From Phlegmacium glaucopus (taxonomy: Eukaryota; Basidiomycota; Agaricomycetes; Agaricales; Cortinariaceae): a stretch of 64,000 nucleotides of DNA. Positions within the stretch are counted from its first letter, which is position 1, and each line of letters begins with the position of its first letter. Position numbers and translations under genes: made by a program. Where the stretch lies: NCBI GenBank assembly GCA_015039465.1, contig MU130569.1, positions 25,994 to 89,993 of the forward strand, read 5' to 3'. The notes beneath the pieces were generated by a model that saw only the letters and a list, made by a program, of their open reading frames with translations, searched no databases and was not told the DNA's origin. Shown here piece after piece: positions 48,936 through 63,050 of this stretch.

Positions 48936-49058
48936 TGGCGATTTGGAGGCACGGAAACGAGCATGAAGGATGGCATCGTTAGAGGGGTAAGTTGTGACAG
49001 AACCTGAGGATAGGAGGAGGTCAACGAGGCCGTCAGAAGCTATGGCCAGAGTGGCCAT
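48921..49058 (-). pseudogene. Chitin synthase 5' fragment fused to GH47, boundary 5/6
   Basis: ATG 49058 opens 45 codons (MATLAIASDGLVDLLLSSG ... SNDAILHARFRAS) related to the chitin synthase N-terminus. They end in KSPFIEI from GH47 intron 1 sequence, with TAA at 48921. Same junction type as at 43.39 kb. Confidence 0.75.
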
Positions 49059-49605
49059 GACCGTTGTCGTTGCTATGGCTTGCTAATTATGTAATTATGC
49101 CAACTAATTAATCCACTAATTCCCCAAAGTCACACGGGTGGATAACTTGGGACTATAACTATTTGGACAAGGCTTCCTATTTTACAGCAAAAATATTAAA
49201 CTTAAAGTCATGTAGAGCGAACTATATCTCAAATATTAACTTCATCTTCTCCTCCGCCCAATGTTCAATCCCTAACAAATGCGAGTATCTCCATAAGCGC
49301 CCAAATGCCAGGCTTAGTTGGGCTTAGGACTCGCATATATGTGATGTCTGACCAATACACGTTACAGTTGAGCGCCACAGCTAATCGACCTCGGTAACCT
49401 TCGTGTTATGTTTCCGACACAAAAGAGGTTGTGTCCTGGCAGTCCACGAGTCGGTTTTTTGGAAGAAAAAAAAAAACAGCCTCAAAATTAAAGCCAGTAC
49501 CAGTGACATCCAGGGTAATGAGAAAATACATAACCATTGCGAGAAGTTCAGTCTATTATGCTTTGTACTTGTGTACATTATCATTCTATTAATAGTTTCA
49601 TCTCT
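49059..49605. repeat. Copied chitin synthase promoter / 7TM 3' spacer, unit 6
   Basis: Shortened copy of 21075-22358, keeping the TAATTATGTAATTA word next to the chitin synthase ATG and the CATATATGTGATGTCTGACC word. No gene. Confidence 0.6.
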
Positions 49606-50868
49606 CTAAACATCAATATCATCACTTCGTCGCAAACCACCATCTCTGCTCTCCTGACGCACAGAACTTCCAATTTTCGAAATTGGATTCGAAATATTAT
49701 CAGACACACAATGCAAACCTCCTGCAACCTCAAGTTCTACCATGGATATCATAGAGGTATCATCGTAGAAAGATAACCCCATCGAGACCCGCATCTGGAT
49801 GATGGTAGGCGCTATTCCCTAATAAGATCCCATATCATCATCAATAAGAACTAAAATTTTCAATCTGACTCACATTAACCATTCCGTGGATCCCCGAGCT
49901 CATGTCCATAGCTTCGATGGCAGCCGTCGTCATCACCAAGAAACTCACAATCCAAGTTATTTCACAGGCTAATAATGCCATGCCAGATTCGATGACTATG
50001 AATATGATCGATCGAAGTTTGCTCCCGCCATTGGCACCTGGGGTGTTCTTGTTCAAGGTGTTCTTGACGTCCCAATACACCTTGGCAATCCTGAACGCGA
50101 TCAAGCCTGTCACGAGAGCGTTCACAATCAAGGACATCAAGAGACTTGTCAGAACTCCATGTCCGCCCCATTGATTCTCAACATCTTGTGCTTTGTGTAG
50201 TACCATTGCGATGAAGTACGACGAACCGGTAGCCGATAACCAAATAGCTGGAGGCAATAAAGTTGAATTCAGTTAGTGAATGAAGGCTAGTTTGGCCTTA
50301 CTTAAGGATGCGAATGTCAAAATTGAAGGAATGATGACGACATAGATATTGCAACTCCATACAATCCAGCAGCGGTAGATCTTTTGAAATATTTGGATGA
50401 ACAACAAAAACCAATGATGAGGCAAAAGTTGTTTATGCGTACTAGGATAAACTGAGCAATAAAGTTGCAACAACCATATAATACATTGTCTGAAATCATC
50501 AAAATGGGGTACGATGGGTCGGTCTGCACAACTGATTAGCACCAAGATTTTTTTTTAATTGAAAGTTACGGACGGAATAGTGACTTACTGGGATCATGAT
50601 AGTACCTGCTATATCACTGGCAAAGGCGCCGACAGATAAAACATATAGAGCACAGTGAGAATAGAAAAGAATGTTGTTCGTCTTGTCGGTGCCTTCCTTC
50701 GATGCCTGGTATTGTAAATACATGACAAATATGGCAGAATAGATTCCTGGACCGGTGTAGTATTGGACTGCTTTAGCCGGGGGAGGTGTAGAAGAGATAA
50801 ATTGGCATACCGTACAAGAAACCTTCGACACATATTGAAATCGTGTCGATAGAAGTGATATTAGGCAT
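49606..50868 (-). CDS. 7TM membrane protein, array copy 6
   Basis: Start ATG 50868 (MPNITSIDTISICVEGFLYG); stop at 49606. All predicted exons are open. Special residues: NTPGANGGSKLRS in the loop, ACEITWIVSFLVM in a helix, GIHGMVN before the last intron. It adjoins the only intact GH47 gene, so it may occupy the ancestral right-hand position. Two MITEs lie upstream. Confidence 0.7.
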
Positions 50869-51080
50869 GAGGTCGTTGTCTGCCCTCCGGTGGCCCACAT
50901 CAGTCCTTGCTTATATACAAGTCCTGGCATAAATATAACGCCTGAAATGAACATGAAGGGTTCGCGACGATCTTCAAGAACAAAACTGGTCGCCTGTCAA
51001 TCTTTTCTTCAGTTCAGATAAAACACAGATCAGTTCCGCATACATAGTGAAAATCGTCGACAACACAAATTGACCCTAGC

Positions 51081-51454
51081 AGGACCCCGGGCAATGCCAG
51101 ATCCCTATCACTAGTATCAGGACAGGATTTGATGAGGTTTGACAGGTCCAACTGACTCCAACACGCTTGGTCTTGAAGTGAAATGCCAGATCCATTGTAT
51201 GGACCCTAATGGCGCATTGGGATAATTTATTAGTCTTCCATGGTGCAGTGAATTTTGTACAGAAGCCAATATGGAGCCGACCGGATTATCTGCTCGCCAT
51301 GGAAGGTCAAACAGATTTTAATCTTATCTTATCGCATCCATTTGTTACCTAAGGCTAATGGCTGTGACCGCCATGTGCCAACTTGGACAACCATCCACGC
51401 GTGGACGATCTTGGTACGAGACTATGAGAAATTTCTGGTATTGTCTGGGGTCCT
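51081..51454. mobile_element. MITE with AGGACCCCGG-type ends, unit 6 (374 bp)
   Basis: Starts AGGACCCCGGGCAATGCC, ends CTGGGGTCCT, followed by TTGGTAGC; the left flank reads GACCCTAGC. An internally deleted relative of 45317-46250. Confidence 0.65.
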
Positions 51455-51569
51455 TTGGTAGCCCGTCATGCACCCATGTGGAAAATGGCTGTACACGACA
51501 ATCAGTAAACATTGACAGCCAGTGTCAGCCCATCAAAATTTAAAACAAGGCCAGCATCATCAAGAGGTA

Positions 51570-51721
51570 TATTATAGCCCATACCTGCCAATGGGTTATG
51601 GGAGGTTATGTTATGAGAAGTCACCAGTCAGTTTTGATGTAAATTTCGGTTTAGTGCCCGCCAAAATGTATGGATTATGGGGGGATTTTATGGGTTATGG
51701 GTTAAGAGGGGTTCGACTGTA
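51570..51721. mobile_element. Short TA-flanked MITE, unit 6
   Basis: Occupies the same site as 46346-46506, with GGGTTCGACTG at its right end and TA at both flanks (51568-51569, 51722-51723). The left end is divergent. Confidence 0.45.
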
Positions 51722-52248
51722 TACTATGGTGAGTCAGGACCGTTTACGAAAGGATAATATGCTGTGTCTTGGTGACCCCGAGTAGCTTCCCCTTAATAAT
51801 ACTTGTCAGTAAAAAAAACCATCATTCAATTAGTACTAGCATAATTGACATTCAATAGCAGTGCGACGGCGCCTATCAAGAATCTGAATCGCATTGCTAA
51901 TCCTAAAGTGTAAGAACTGGCTACGACTTGCACTGAATTTCTTTGGTTAGGCAAAAAAACAAAAAAAAGCCTATTAGTACTGTGGATAATTGGTGGGAGA
52001 ACATGCCTGTGACTTTTGCATATACTCCCTAAGGATGTCCCACCTGGGTGTCAGGTTAACCTATGGCAACGATTGTAACGAGTACATAAATAGTTGAAGG
52101 GCAACAACACCATTAAAGACAAGAACAACATTCCTCCCAAGCCACCGCAACACTTTCTCTACGGTTCAACAATCAGTCCAAAAAATATATTATACAAACG
52201 CAACAAAAAATTGTCTACTCGGAGAGCAACCAAAGCAACCTACAAACA
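51722..52248. other. Spacer between 7TM copy 6 and the intact GH47 gene
   Basis: Aligns with 28290-28720 and 46507-47117. It would hold the distal promoter of copy 6 and the GH47 3' flank. No gene seen. Confidence 0.45.
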
Positions 52249-54523
<2,275 letters not shown>

Positions 54524-55450
54524 GGTTGGCAAGGACAAAACAGCGCTGGCACAGGGAATTAATGTCCAATGTCGGAAAACTCCGAAATGCATTGACTTTG
54601 TCACATGTTCTTTGACTATACAAGTAATGCTCGAGTAATACCCCTCCTTGTCTGTTGACGGATGGGCAGATGTTACCCCGTTCGCTGCAATCACTCTCAA
54701 TCCCATGGCCACTATCAGACCAAATATAAAACAAAATTCACCTCGGTGATAGCCCTAATCATCGATTAATCATCAGAAATAAAACATGTGCTTCTTGAAC
54801 ATTGCTGCGTTGTCACTACTACGAGGATTCTCTTAGCACCACCGAGGGATGTTTTATTTATTTATTTTATATTCATTCGAGCGAACGGTTCTAGGAGTCT
54901 GTGTTTCGTGTACCACGTTTGCACAACATCAATATTTACAACTTGTTTACAACTAATAATAATACCAACTTCATCATGCATCTGCTTCGACGAAAGTTTT
55001 GGCTTCCATTGGTGCCTCATATCTATAGATATCTTGGACCCTGGTGAATTTCATAATAAAGGTGGTCCCAGAAATGCTCAGCCTATTATTGTTTTTAGTT
55101 CAATTAAAATGTGACGTTTTTGTGACAACTCAAAGGTCCTTTTTCAAAGCTCTTGCAGTGAACTATCTTTATCACGAACTGCGATTGCCATGTCTTCATA
55201 TATATACAGACTCTCACGTAAGATTATCTAGCGAATGTAAATCACATCCACCCTTGTAAAACGATCATAACGCACGTTAAGAAAAGAACAAGTAATGGAA
55301 TTACTTGGTATCCTAAAAAGAAAAGTATATAAAAAGAGGTAACGTCAACGACACATAAAAAACCCCGCCATAATATGTTCCTAATTGTCAATGATCTCCA
55401 TTGACTACTACTAGTACCTCCCAACGACCTTGGAGTTTTCTCCTGTCTGA
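54524..55450. other. Intergenic region GH47 - sugar transporter
   Basis: GH47 upstream region and transporter 3' flank. No gene is supported; the 108-codon open frame at 54788-55114 (+) has no recognisable feature. Confidence 0.5.
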
Positions 55451-58234
55451 TCATGCATTTTCGAGTTTCTCGACATTTTCATGTACCTTGAAATGAAAAA
55501 AAAAAAAGTCAGGATATCTTGTTTAATTCTTGGATAATAAAGAGACCAGTGGACACGTACAGCTTTTTCTTGTTCAATGTTACTTGTAAACGTTTCGTTC
55601 TTCTCTATCATTTGTCTACGGTATGCGTCGGATCCAATGACTATAAAAGCGGGGTGTGTGAGCGTCATCAACAAATGTGTTGAGAAAGGGGTGAAGAAAA
55701 GAAAAACGTACTCGAAGATTCACGGTACAGAATATCAATCTGTTCCAATGATAATCCTTTCGTTTCAGGAATGAAGAAGTACCTATAAGCAAAGGATTAG
55801 AATCAATTATGGACGGGTTTCCAACAACAACGACGAAACTCACGTGAAGACGAAACATCCAACACAAGTTCCACCCCAAATGAAGAATACTTTAACACCT
55901 AGGTTCGCAGCCTTGACTGCGTTTACACCGGTGGTAGTTGCGTCGACGAGGTAAGGAGTTGCGTAACCGATACCAAAGTTCCATAACCAGTTGCTTGCGA
56001 CAGCTAGTGACATTCCTTTTGCTCGGATGGCGAGAGGCTGGAGAGAACGTGGAATGAGCGGGTTAATGGGCGGGATAGAGGAAGAACTTACGAAGATTTC
56101 TCCAGTTACTACCCATGCAACAGGTCCCCAAGAGGTGGCGAAGAAACTAATATAGCTATGGAAAAAGAAAAACCAAACATGAGCATTGAAGATAATGAAA
56201 ATTAAGAAAGAAAGAAAAAAACGTACAAGCACACAAACGCAATCAACACTTTCTGGGCGGGCACATTAACGGAACCATCAGCTTTGACATGACCAACAGT
56301 AACTCCGACAATGGCGACGATAAATTCGCAAACACACATCCCGACGGCACCGATGAGTAGGAGACGACGACGGCCGACTCGGTCGATAAGTTGAATTCCG
56401 ACCATGGTCATTACGGTGTTTACTACATCAGCGATGATTCTGAAAAAGGGGGAGTGTTAGAGTGAAGTTTTGGTTGCAGGGGTAAAGGAAGGTTTTACGA
56501 ACTGGATGGTGAAACCGTTTTGGATACCGGCTTTGAGGAAAAAGGTCTGGACGATTTGTTGAGTATAGGTAATTTATGTGATGACTGATGAGGAGGAACT
56601 TACTGTTCCGTAATAGACTGAGAATCAAGGAACTGTCAAGTACTTGAAAATGAAAAGATGAAAATTTGAAAACCCACAAATGAAATTAATGCCCGTCAAT
56701 TGTTGCCACTATAAACCAGTCAATAAAGAAAGAAAGAAAGAGAGAAGAAAACACAAACCCCTTGCAATAAAATTCCAGTCCAAGTTCTAAACCCATTCCT
56801 GTTCTCAGTGTTTCTAAAGCAATCTAAATAACTAGATGCCCCAAGGGCTTGTTCTTCCACCAAGGCAGTCGCGATCTCACGTCTTTCTGCTTCGACTTCC
56901 GGTGAATCAGGAGCACGCGTTAGGAGTCTGCCGAGAGATACACGCGCTTCGGCTTCACGGCCTTTGAGGAGGAGGTAACGGGGACTTTCAGGAAGGCACA
57001 TCTATTTATAGGAAATGTCAGCCATCTACGCTTCGGAAAACTAGGGGGCAGAAAATAAGCACCATTCCACCACTTAGGATAGCGGCCCATGCGAATTGGA
57101 CGGCAATAGGAGTCTGAAAGAAAATGTCAGTACATCACTTCATATCGATGACGAATAACTCCATATTGATGACGAAGGGTAAAGGGAAATGCGGCGGCAG
57201 CCATCAGATGATAACAATAGCGTTGCAGACCCAGGGTAATATGTTGTTGCATATGAAAAAAAGACATACCCTCCATGCCGAGTGATCGTTGCGATTTTTG
57301 GTTGCATTCAATACGACAGCTGATAGTAAAGCGCCGATAGTAACTATTTTTAGAAACGCGAGAAGTATCATGGGTTTTGAGAAAAGATCAACGAGAAAAA
57401 ATTAAGTTGAACTGACTCGCGAGCTGGTAAAGTCCGACAATGAGACCACGGATGTTTTTAGGAGCACACTATGATGGTTATGATAATCGATGGTCAGGTT
57501 TCAACGAGTATGGATAACGCGTCCTTTTTTTTTACCTCTGATTGATACATTGGGACTAGACAAGAGACGAGACCCTGAAAAAAACATGATAGTTTGAGCA
57601 ATTGCACATGGTGTTACAATTATCTGTACCTACCACGCCAATTCCGGCGATAACTCGCCCTACGATAAAAGTTTGCCATCTGGCATCGAGTTGCAGACCA
57701 ACACCAAGAGAGAAAATTACGCATGACGCGACAATTCCCCATTTACGGCCGACTCGGTCTCCCATTGGGAACGCGAGAAGCGCACCAAAGAAAGTTCCAG
57801 CAGAGAGAATAGATACCTATTGAAAAAGGCCGACATTTAGATAAAGTGATATAGAAATAAGTGCGATAGGAACTGACCACAAGACTTTTCTTGTTAACCG
57901 GGAGGTAATAGTCATCGACTCCGAGACCTGGTGCTAGACCTGGTTGGAACACCCCAAATACTTTCAACCAATCTCCCATGGCAATGATTCCTCCAATTGT
58001 TCCTGTATCATACCTATTCTCAGAGGTGTAATCAGACGCCTTGAGAAGGTGAAGCAGCTATACTTTGACGAACCCGAACAGGATGCCTCCAAACGCTGAA
58101 AAAGAAAAAAAAATTAGCCCGCTGGCATAAGAAAAAAATTGGGGGGACGCACCGGCGAACGCGGACATAATGACTGCCCATACGAGTGAATCCGACTGGA
58201 CACCACCCCCTGTACCTCCTGGACCGCCTGCCAT
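55451..58234 (-). CDS. Major facilitator superfamily sugar transporter (hexose transporter-like)
   Basis: Proton-coupled sugar uptake at the plasma membrane is the usual role. Start ATG 58234 (MAGGPGGTGGG, then WAVIMSAFA). At least ten short introns. Landmarks in order: FGGILFG, YDTGTIGGI, GDRVGRKWGI between helices 2 and 3, GRVIAGIGV, PMYQSECAPKNIRG, PESPRYLLLKGR before the central loop, GWQQLTGINFIYYYG, GIQLIDRVGRRRLLLIG, TSWGPVAWVVTGEIFP, AIRAKGMSLAVASNWLWNF, and PETKGLSLEQID, then a charged tail ending KLENA (TGA at 55451). These are the standard signatures of the sugar porter family with 12 helices. Intact as far as can be spliced by eye. Confidence 0.92.
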
Positions 58235-61200
58235 TGTGTATAGTAGGTCGAAGAGATGTACTTCAACAATTGAGGAAAGTGAAAAAAGTCACAGAGACTA
58301 GGCTGGGGAAGGAAAGTGCGACTCGGAAGAACCAACCACCCTTGACTTATAAAGGTCCGACCGAATAGAAGATCTAGTCATTTTCCAGTAAGCACACAAC
58401 GGTTACGCGAGGTAGCACACCTGCCTACCAGTATGTAACCATCTTCGCGGGAGTGTATGCCGCCATTTTATGGAGTTAGGTAATTCACCCCCGCTAAGGG
58501 TCCATTCTGATCACACTTATCGGCCAGGACAGAATCATCTGACCGAGAATGGTGGGGGGCATTATTTTGACTGGTAAGTACATGAGTGAGGATTTGTCAA
58601 TTAATGGCAAAGCCGATGGTTACGAAGCCGACCTGCGTGGAAAGGATATAAAAGTGAGGTCAATACTGCAATGGGAATGTCTAAGTTCTGCTATATATTT
58701 GGTTTACCTCACTAATAACCAACTCCGGCGTAAGCTTGGATCCACAAAGGTATTCGAGTAATTAATTGACTGCTTCTCGAACGTTTATTTAGCAAATTCC
58801 TGCCAGAGATGTGTAACACAAACGCCTGGTGCTGCAAATAATTTTATCTGCCAACCGGAGTATACTCGTCAAAATCACCCCTCATGGCTGTCATTTGACC
58901 TGAAGAAAAATAAACCTTTGATGACGAGTAGTGAGGAGTCGGCCCATAGAAGGCTCCTAGATCTCATCCTTCATGATAAATCGTTTTCATTGGTGTAGCA
59001 CGAAAGTATATGCCTCCACACTCACCGGACCCCACATGCACACCGTTGTCCCCATCATGCATCATGTTTCATATGCTGGCCCAGATCTAAGCTGATCTAA
59101 GCAGGTAGCGCGCGGGGAGGATCGAAAAGTGCCCCTGTAGCAAGTTACATCTCCATCCATCATTGATCCAAGGTGATGTGATAGTGGTCACTGGAAATGG
59201 CATGGTGCAGTGGTTAAGAGTACGTCGAACCACGCAACGAGTAGAGTCACGAGGTAATCAGGAATCGGCCCACCGGCCGCCAACGATAGCATCAAATTTA
59301 TGAATACATCAAATATTTTATAGAGTAAATTTACTTGGGCAATTGGGTGTTGCAACAAGTCCATCCGAAGATATTTCTGAGAGTTGAGAACTACAAAGTT
59401 GGATTTTCCGACTCAGAGAGTAAGCCGCATCGCTGGCCATGAAAACTCCGACCGTCCGGCTGCCGTCCGCTGTTTGGGTACTGAGATATTGAATAATCCC
59501 AGTTGAACCCTGAAAAAACCCTTTGAAACGCCCGAAAGTAGTCCGAAATCTGGTCTTGAATAAGTTGAAGGTCAATGCAACATTTTCAAGTTGACATGTT
59601 GATAATTATTAAATTAAATAAAACTAAGCTTGCTCGGGGGTTTTGTGTCCCCGGTGATCAAACAAAGCCAAATCTCACTATCAGACGAGTTCAAAGTTGA
59701 CCTTGTTTCGACCTAAAATTTGTTTTCGGCATCTGGCTTTGTAACTATGTAACTTTTCCGTTTGAATCGGTTTAAAATCTTCTTGCACAAACGGATCATT
59801 CTGAAAGCATCGACAGTACAGAGTTTGACATACTCAAACAACACGATATATCCATCCATCTCGCAGTTCATTCTCTGTCCTATCGCCAAGTACTGGGAAT
59901 ATATTTGGGATTCACCTTTCGCGTTCCATCCAATTAAAAAAGAAGCTGGTTGGTCTCTCCAAACTTTGCGAAAGACCTTAGGCGGAGGATGGAGGGACCA
60001 TCCGACATCAATAATGTGGGCAAGGAAGAAATGGGAGCGAAAAGGTCAGTTTACATTGGAGCCTGTCGCTATTCATTCCCTTTAATAACATAATTTCATG
60101 AGTATTGGGGTTGGATGAAGTATGGATATCAACAAGTCCTGCTCTAACGACGCAAAGAAACGCTCAACTCTTGTCCCATCAATGTGATCCGGAAGTTTAT
60201 AAATCGGCCCTGGTTGCTTTACGAGCGCTTGCCGTATCGGGTTAAGCAGCGGTGTGCATCTCATAATGATGAGAACGGTCGGTGGGACTGGAGAGACTGG
60301 GGGATTGACGGATGGCTTGCCAGTCAGTCGGTCACCCGGTAAACAGAGAAAGAAATGCGAGCATAGCCTTCCGAAGGAAAAGAAGTTATAAACGGAGCAG
60401 GGTAGGATGAAGGAAGATTGCCTATTGTAAATCCTCTTGTGAAGGTATCGAAACCCTAGGCACGAATTTTTTGGGTGCTCCGATATATTTTGACCGGCAA
60501 CTACGTAGATACAAGTGTCCGAGCTATCTCGGAACAACGCCCAGAAGTACAAGTCAAATATTCAATCACGAGACAACTCTGGCCGCATCGAGTCTGGTTC
60601 AATACGCGCGAGATAGGATGGTTCACGTCGATCCAAGTGCCTAGAAACTAACGAAGTACTTATCTCATAATAGCGCACCCTGACAATCGGAGAATTTCGG
60701 AGTGAGCGTTACCGTCTCACTCTCCGAGATTTGCGATTGATGATGCGGAGAAGATTTTTATGACCATGAAAGTGGCCAGTGAAGGCGGAACAGACCAAGG
60801 ATGTGAACGAGGGGCGGTGGCGACGCTTGCGTAGATGGGCAGGATAGTTGGTTCTAACCAGATTAGTAAATAGATAATGAAAACAATGTCTCGGCTTACG
60901 AAAAGGTCCCCAGCGGGATATCGCTAGTGGGCTTTGTGGGCAAAGTTGAATTGGAAACTGTATCCATGCATCTATGTAACCCCTTCTCCTTGGTAATGTA
61001 GTATCCTTAATCCTCGCCATAAAAATCAGAGAGAAACACCATAGTGATCTTCCAATAACGGATCATCGATGTCTTGCCATACTCAAGCATGCTTGGAAGA
61101 AAATAATTATAATTCAGAGAGAAGGAGCTTTCTGACCCTTGTGCCTTGTGTAGGTAGCCAGTAGCCTATTGGTTCCATCTAAGCACTCCACGTTCCCGAT

Positions 61201-61247
61201 GACGAAGATCGACAGCCGGATTGAGATGGCCGCGCGTCGGTGATATA
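58235..61247. other. Long non-coding region right of the sugar transporter
   Basis: No gene with recognisable domains. A minus-strand open frame at 59318-59575 (ends SKFTL) and frames at 59762-60085 (+) and 60082-60552 (-) have codon-like stretches, but no motif or splice context that supports them. GGTGCAGTGGTTAAGAG at about 59203 resembles an RNA polymerase III A box without a convincing tRNA fold. Confidence 0.4.
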
Positions 61248-62004
61248 AGGTAGAGGACATCCATCCCACCAACGTCACGTGGCATTACTTTTGTGTGACG
61301 CTCAGCTCCAAATGAGGAAATTTAAGTTAAAAAAGCCTCTGCTGAGTCGAACAGATGCATTTTATCAGTTTTGCCTTATAAAATCTCTTTGAAATCATGT
61401 TAAGATATTATATCCCCGACGGTTTACTCGAGCGATCAAAATTAAGTGAGCTGAATTAAGATTACGATGAGAGTAACGGTACTACCAACTACCATGACTG
61501 ATAACAAGGTAATTACAAACTATGTACACACTATATGAAGACTATATACTGTAAATGGCCTATTGACTACATACTGATTAAAATAAGCTTTGTTAATAAA
61601 TGGGTTGTTCATCAGAATTAAGGTAGGTTAGCCCTCTCAAGATCATCCATTAAGCTTTCAGGAAGTATGCGATGGCTGGCCTTTCTTAATATTTTCCATC
61701 CTCCACAGAGCAAATTTGCGTTTACATGCCATGTTCAACACGGTCGGGCAAGGCTTTCGAGACGCATTGTGCCAATATGCACGCGTTTGGCTCTAAAATT
61801 AGATTCAGCACTTTCAGATCAAACAGTATAGTATTATTTACTATCTAGGGACTAAAATTAATCATTTAAGTACAACTTTTATAAGATAGATTTGTGCTAA
61901 AGCACATGTAGCGGCTACAAAGTCAATTTTTAAGATTTTTTACCGGATTTGGGTGTGTCACAGCCATGCACGTGACATTGGTGGGATGTGGATGTCCTCT
62001 ACCT
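61248..62004. mobile_element. 757-bp MITE with TA target duplication
   Basis: Begins AGGTAGAGGACATCCATCCC and ends GGATGTCCTCTACCT; the inverted ends match over about 40 bp including CCCACCAA[C/T]GTCACGTG. TA at 61246-61247 is repeated at 62005-62006. It has no coding capacity. Ends and TA duplication fit a Tc1/mariner-type non-autonomous element. Confidence 0.85.
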
Positions 62005-62006
62005 TA

Positions 62007-63050
62007 CGTTGAGTTGGATGTCACAAAGGTGTCACAGATCCTTGCAACAGTGTCTGCTATAAAAGATATATATATTACATCAATTGATTACAGTTGACAA
62101 TATTTTTCACTCCTCACTCTGCATCTGAGAACAGTATGGGCCTTGAAATGAAAAGATGACAATCAAAACTGCCAGCTCTGAGGTTTTACCCTTGCAGTGC
62201 CTGAAGTTTGAATCCCAGGTCCCCAGCAATCCTTGGAAAGCAGCCCCATCCTTTTAGAAGCACCTTGAGGGAATTGGTAACTACATTTAACTCCAGTATA
62301 TCATAACATTTACTATTAAATTAAGCATGCTGTTGACAAAATAGTCCCTAACCCTTCAAACCCTGGAGTTTACCCCTGCTCATCACTTGCCATGCATTGC
62401 CTCAGTGCTCACTCTTCTTGGTTTCTCATCATTTCTATGCTTAGGCATCCCTTCACCATGTCCAAATCATGTGCAATCAATTTTATTGTTACCTGGATAC
62501 CAATTATTCCTCTTGGCCACCTTTTATTTTATGGTGTGACTTTTTATATTTTCTCAACATAACTCTATGCATTTTTGATTTGATTTACTCCACATACCTT
62601 GTATTTCATTTCCCTACTTGTTCCAATCACCTTTACTATAAAAACCATGTACCTTAGTTACAAAGTACCCACCTTCATGTCAGAGTTCAGATTCAAGTTT
62701 CTCATTGCCTCCATCATTCTCCTGTATTCCACTTTTTTGCAACCTAATTTTCTAATTGCAGTCACCTCTCATTGCACTTACTTGTTGCCTTGTACTTGTT
62801 GCCTTGTACCCATTGGTACTTTTTTGCAACTACTTGACTCAGTGATTAGGCCATTGAAGCCCCAAGGTTCATAAACACCAATAATTAATCCACCTATAGC
62901 ATACTGACAGTGTATCAATATTTCCACATTATTATTGTTAAGGTGAATGTTTAGCCTTTACAACTAGGGATCATAGGCTTACTATAAGTCCATTGCTACA
63001 TTGAATTTTATTAATAACAAGATGATGGGCCATTGGGCCTGTCTTCCTGT
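62007..63050. other. Non-coding region before TPR gene C
   Basis: AT-rich 3' flank of the minus-strand TPR gene C. About 62180-62240 has a B-box-like GTTTGAATCCC, but no tRNA structure. No gene seen. Confidence 0.4.

Noticed and set aside
22727..50355. Plus-strand open frame of about 64 codons (MPDSMTMNMIDRS...) conserved at every 7TM copy
   Set aside because: It is the antisense shadow of the most conserved 7TM exon (GSKLRSIIFIVIESGMAL); conservation follows from the coding strand.
23480..50860. Apparent frameshifts between VEGFLCG and the next helix in 7TM copies 2, 3, 4 and 6
   Set aside because: A short intron (GTATGCC or GTACGCC to CAG) fits all copies and gives VEGFLCG-IYSGIF without any shift.
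59200..59280. tRNA or SINE suggested by an A-box-like GGTGCAGTGGTTAAGAG
   Set aside because: No matching B box at the right distance and no cloverleaf could be drawn.
62180..62240. tRNA suggested by GTTTGAATCCC
   Set aside because: No A box and no acceptor stem pairing around it.
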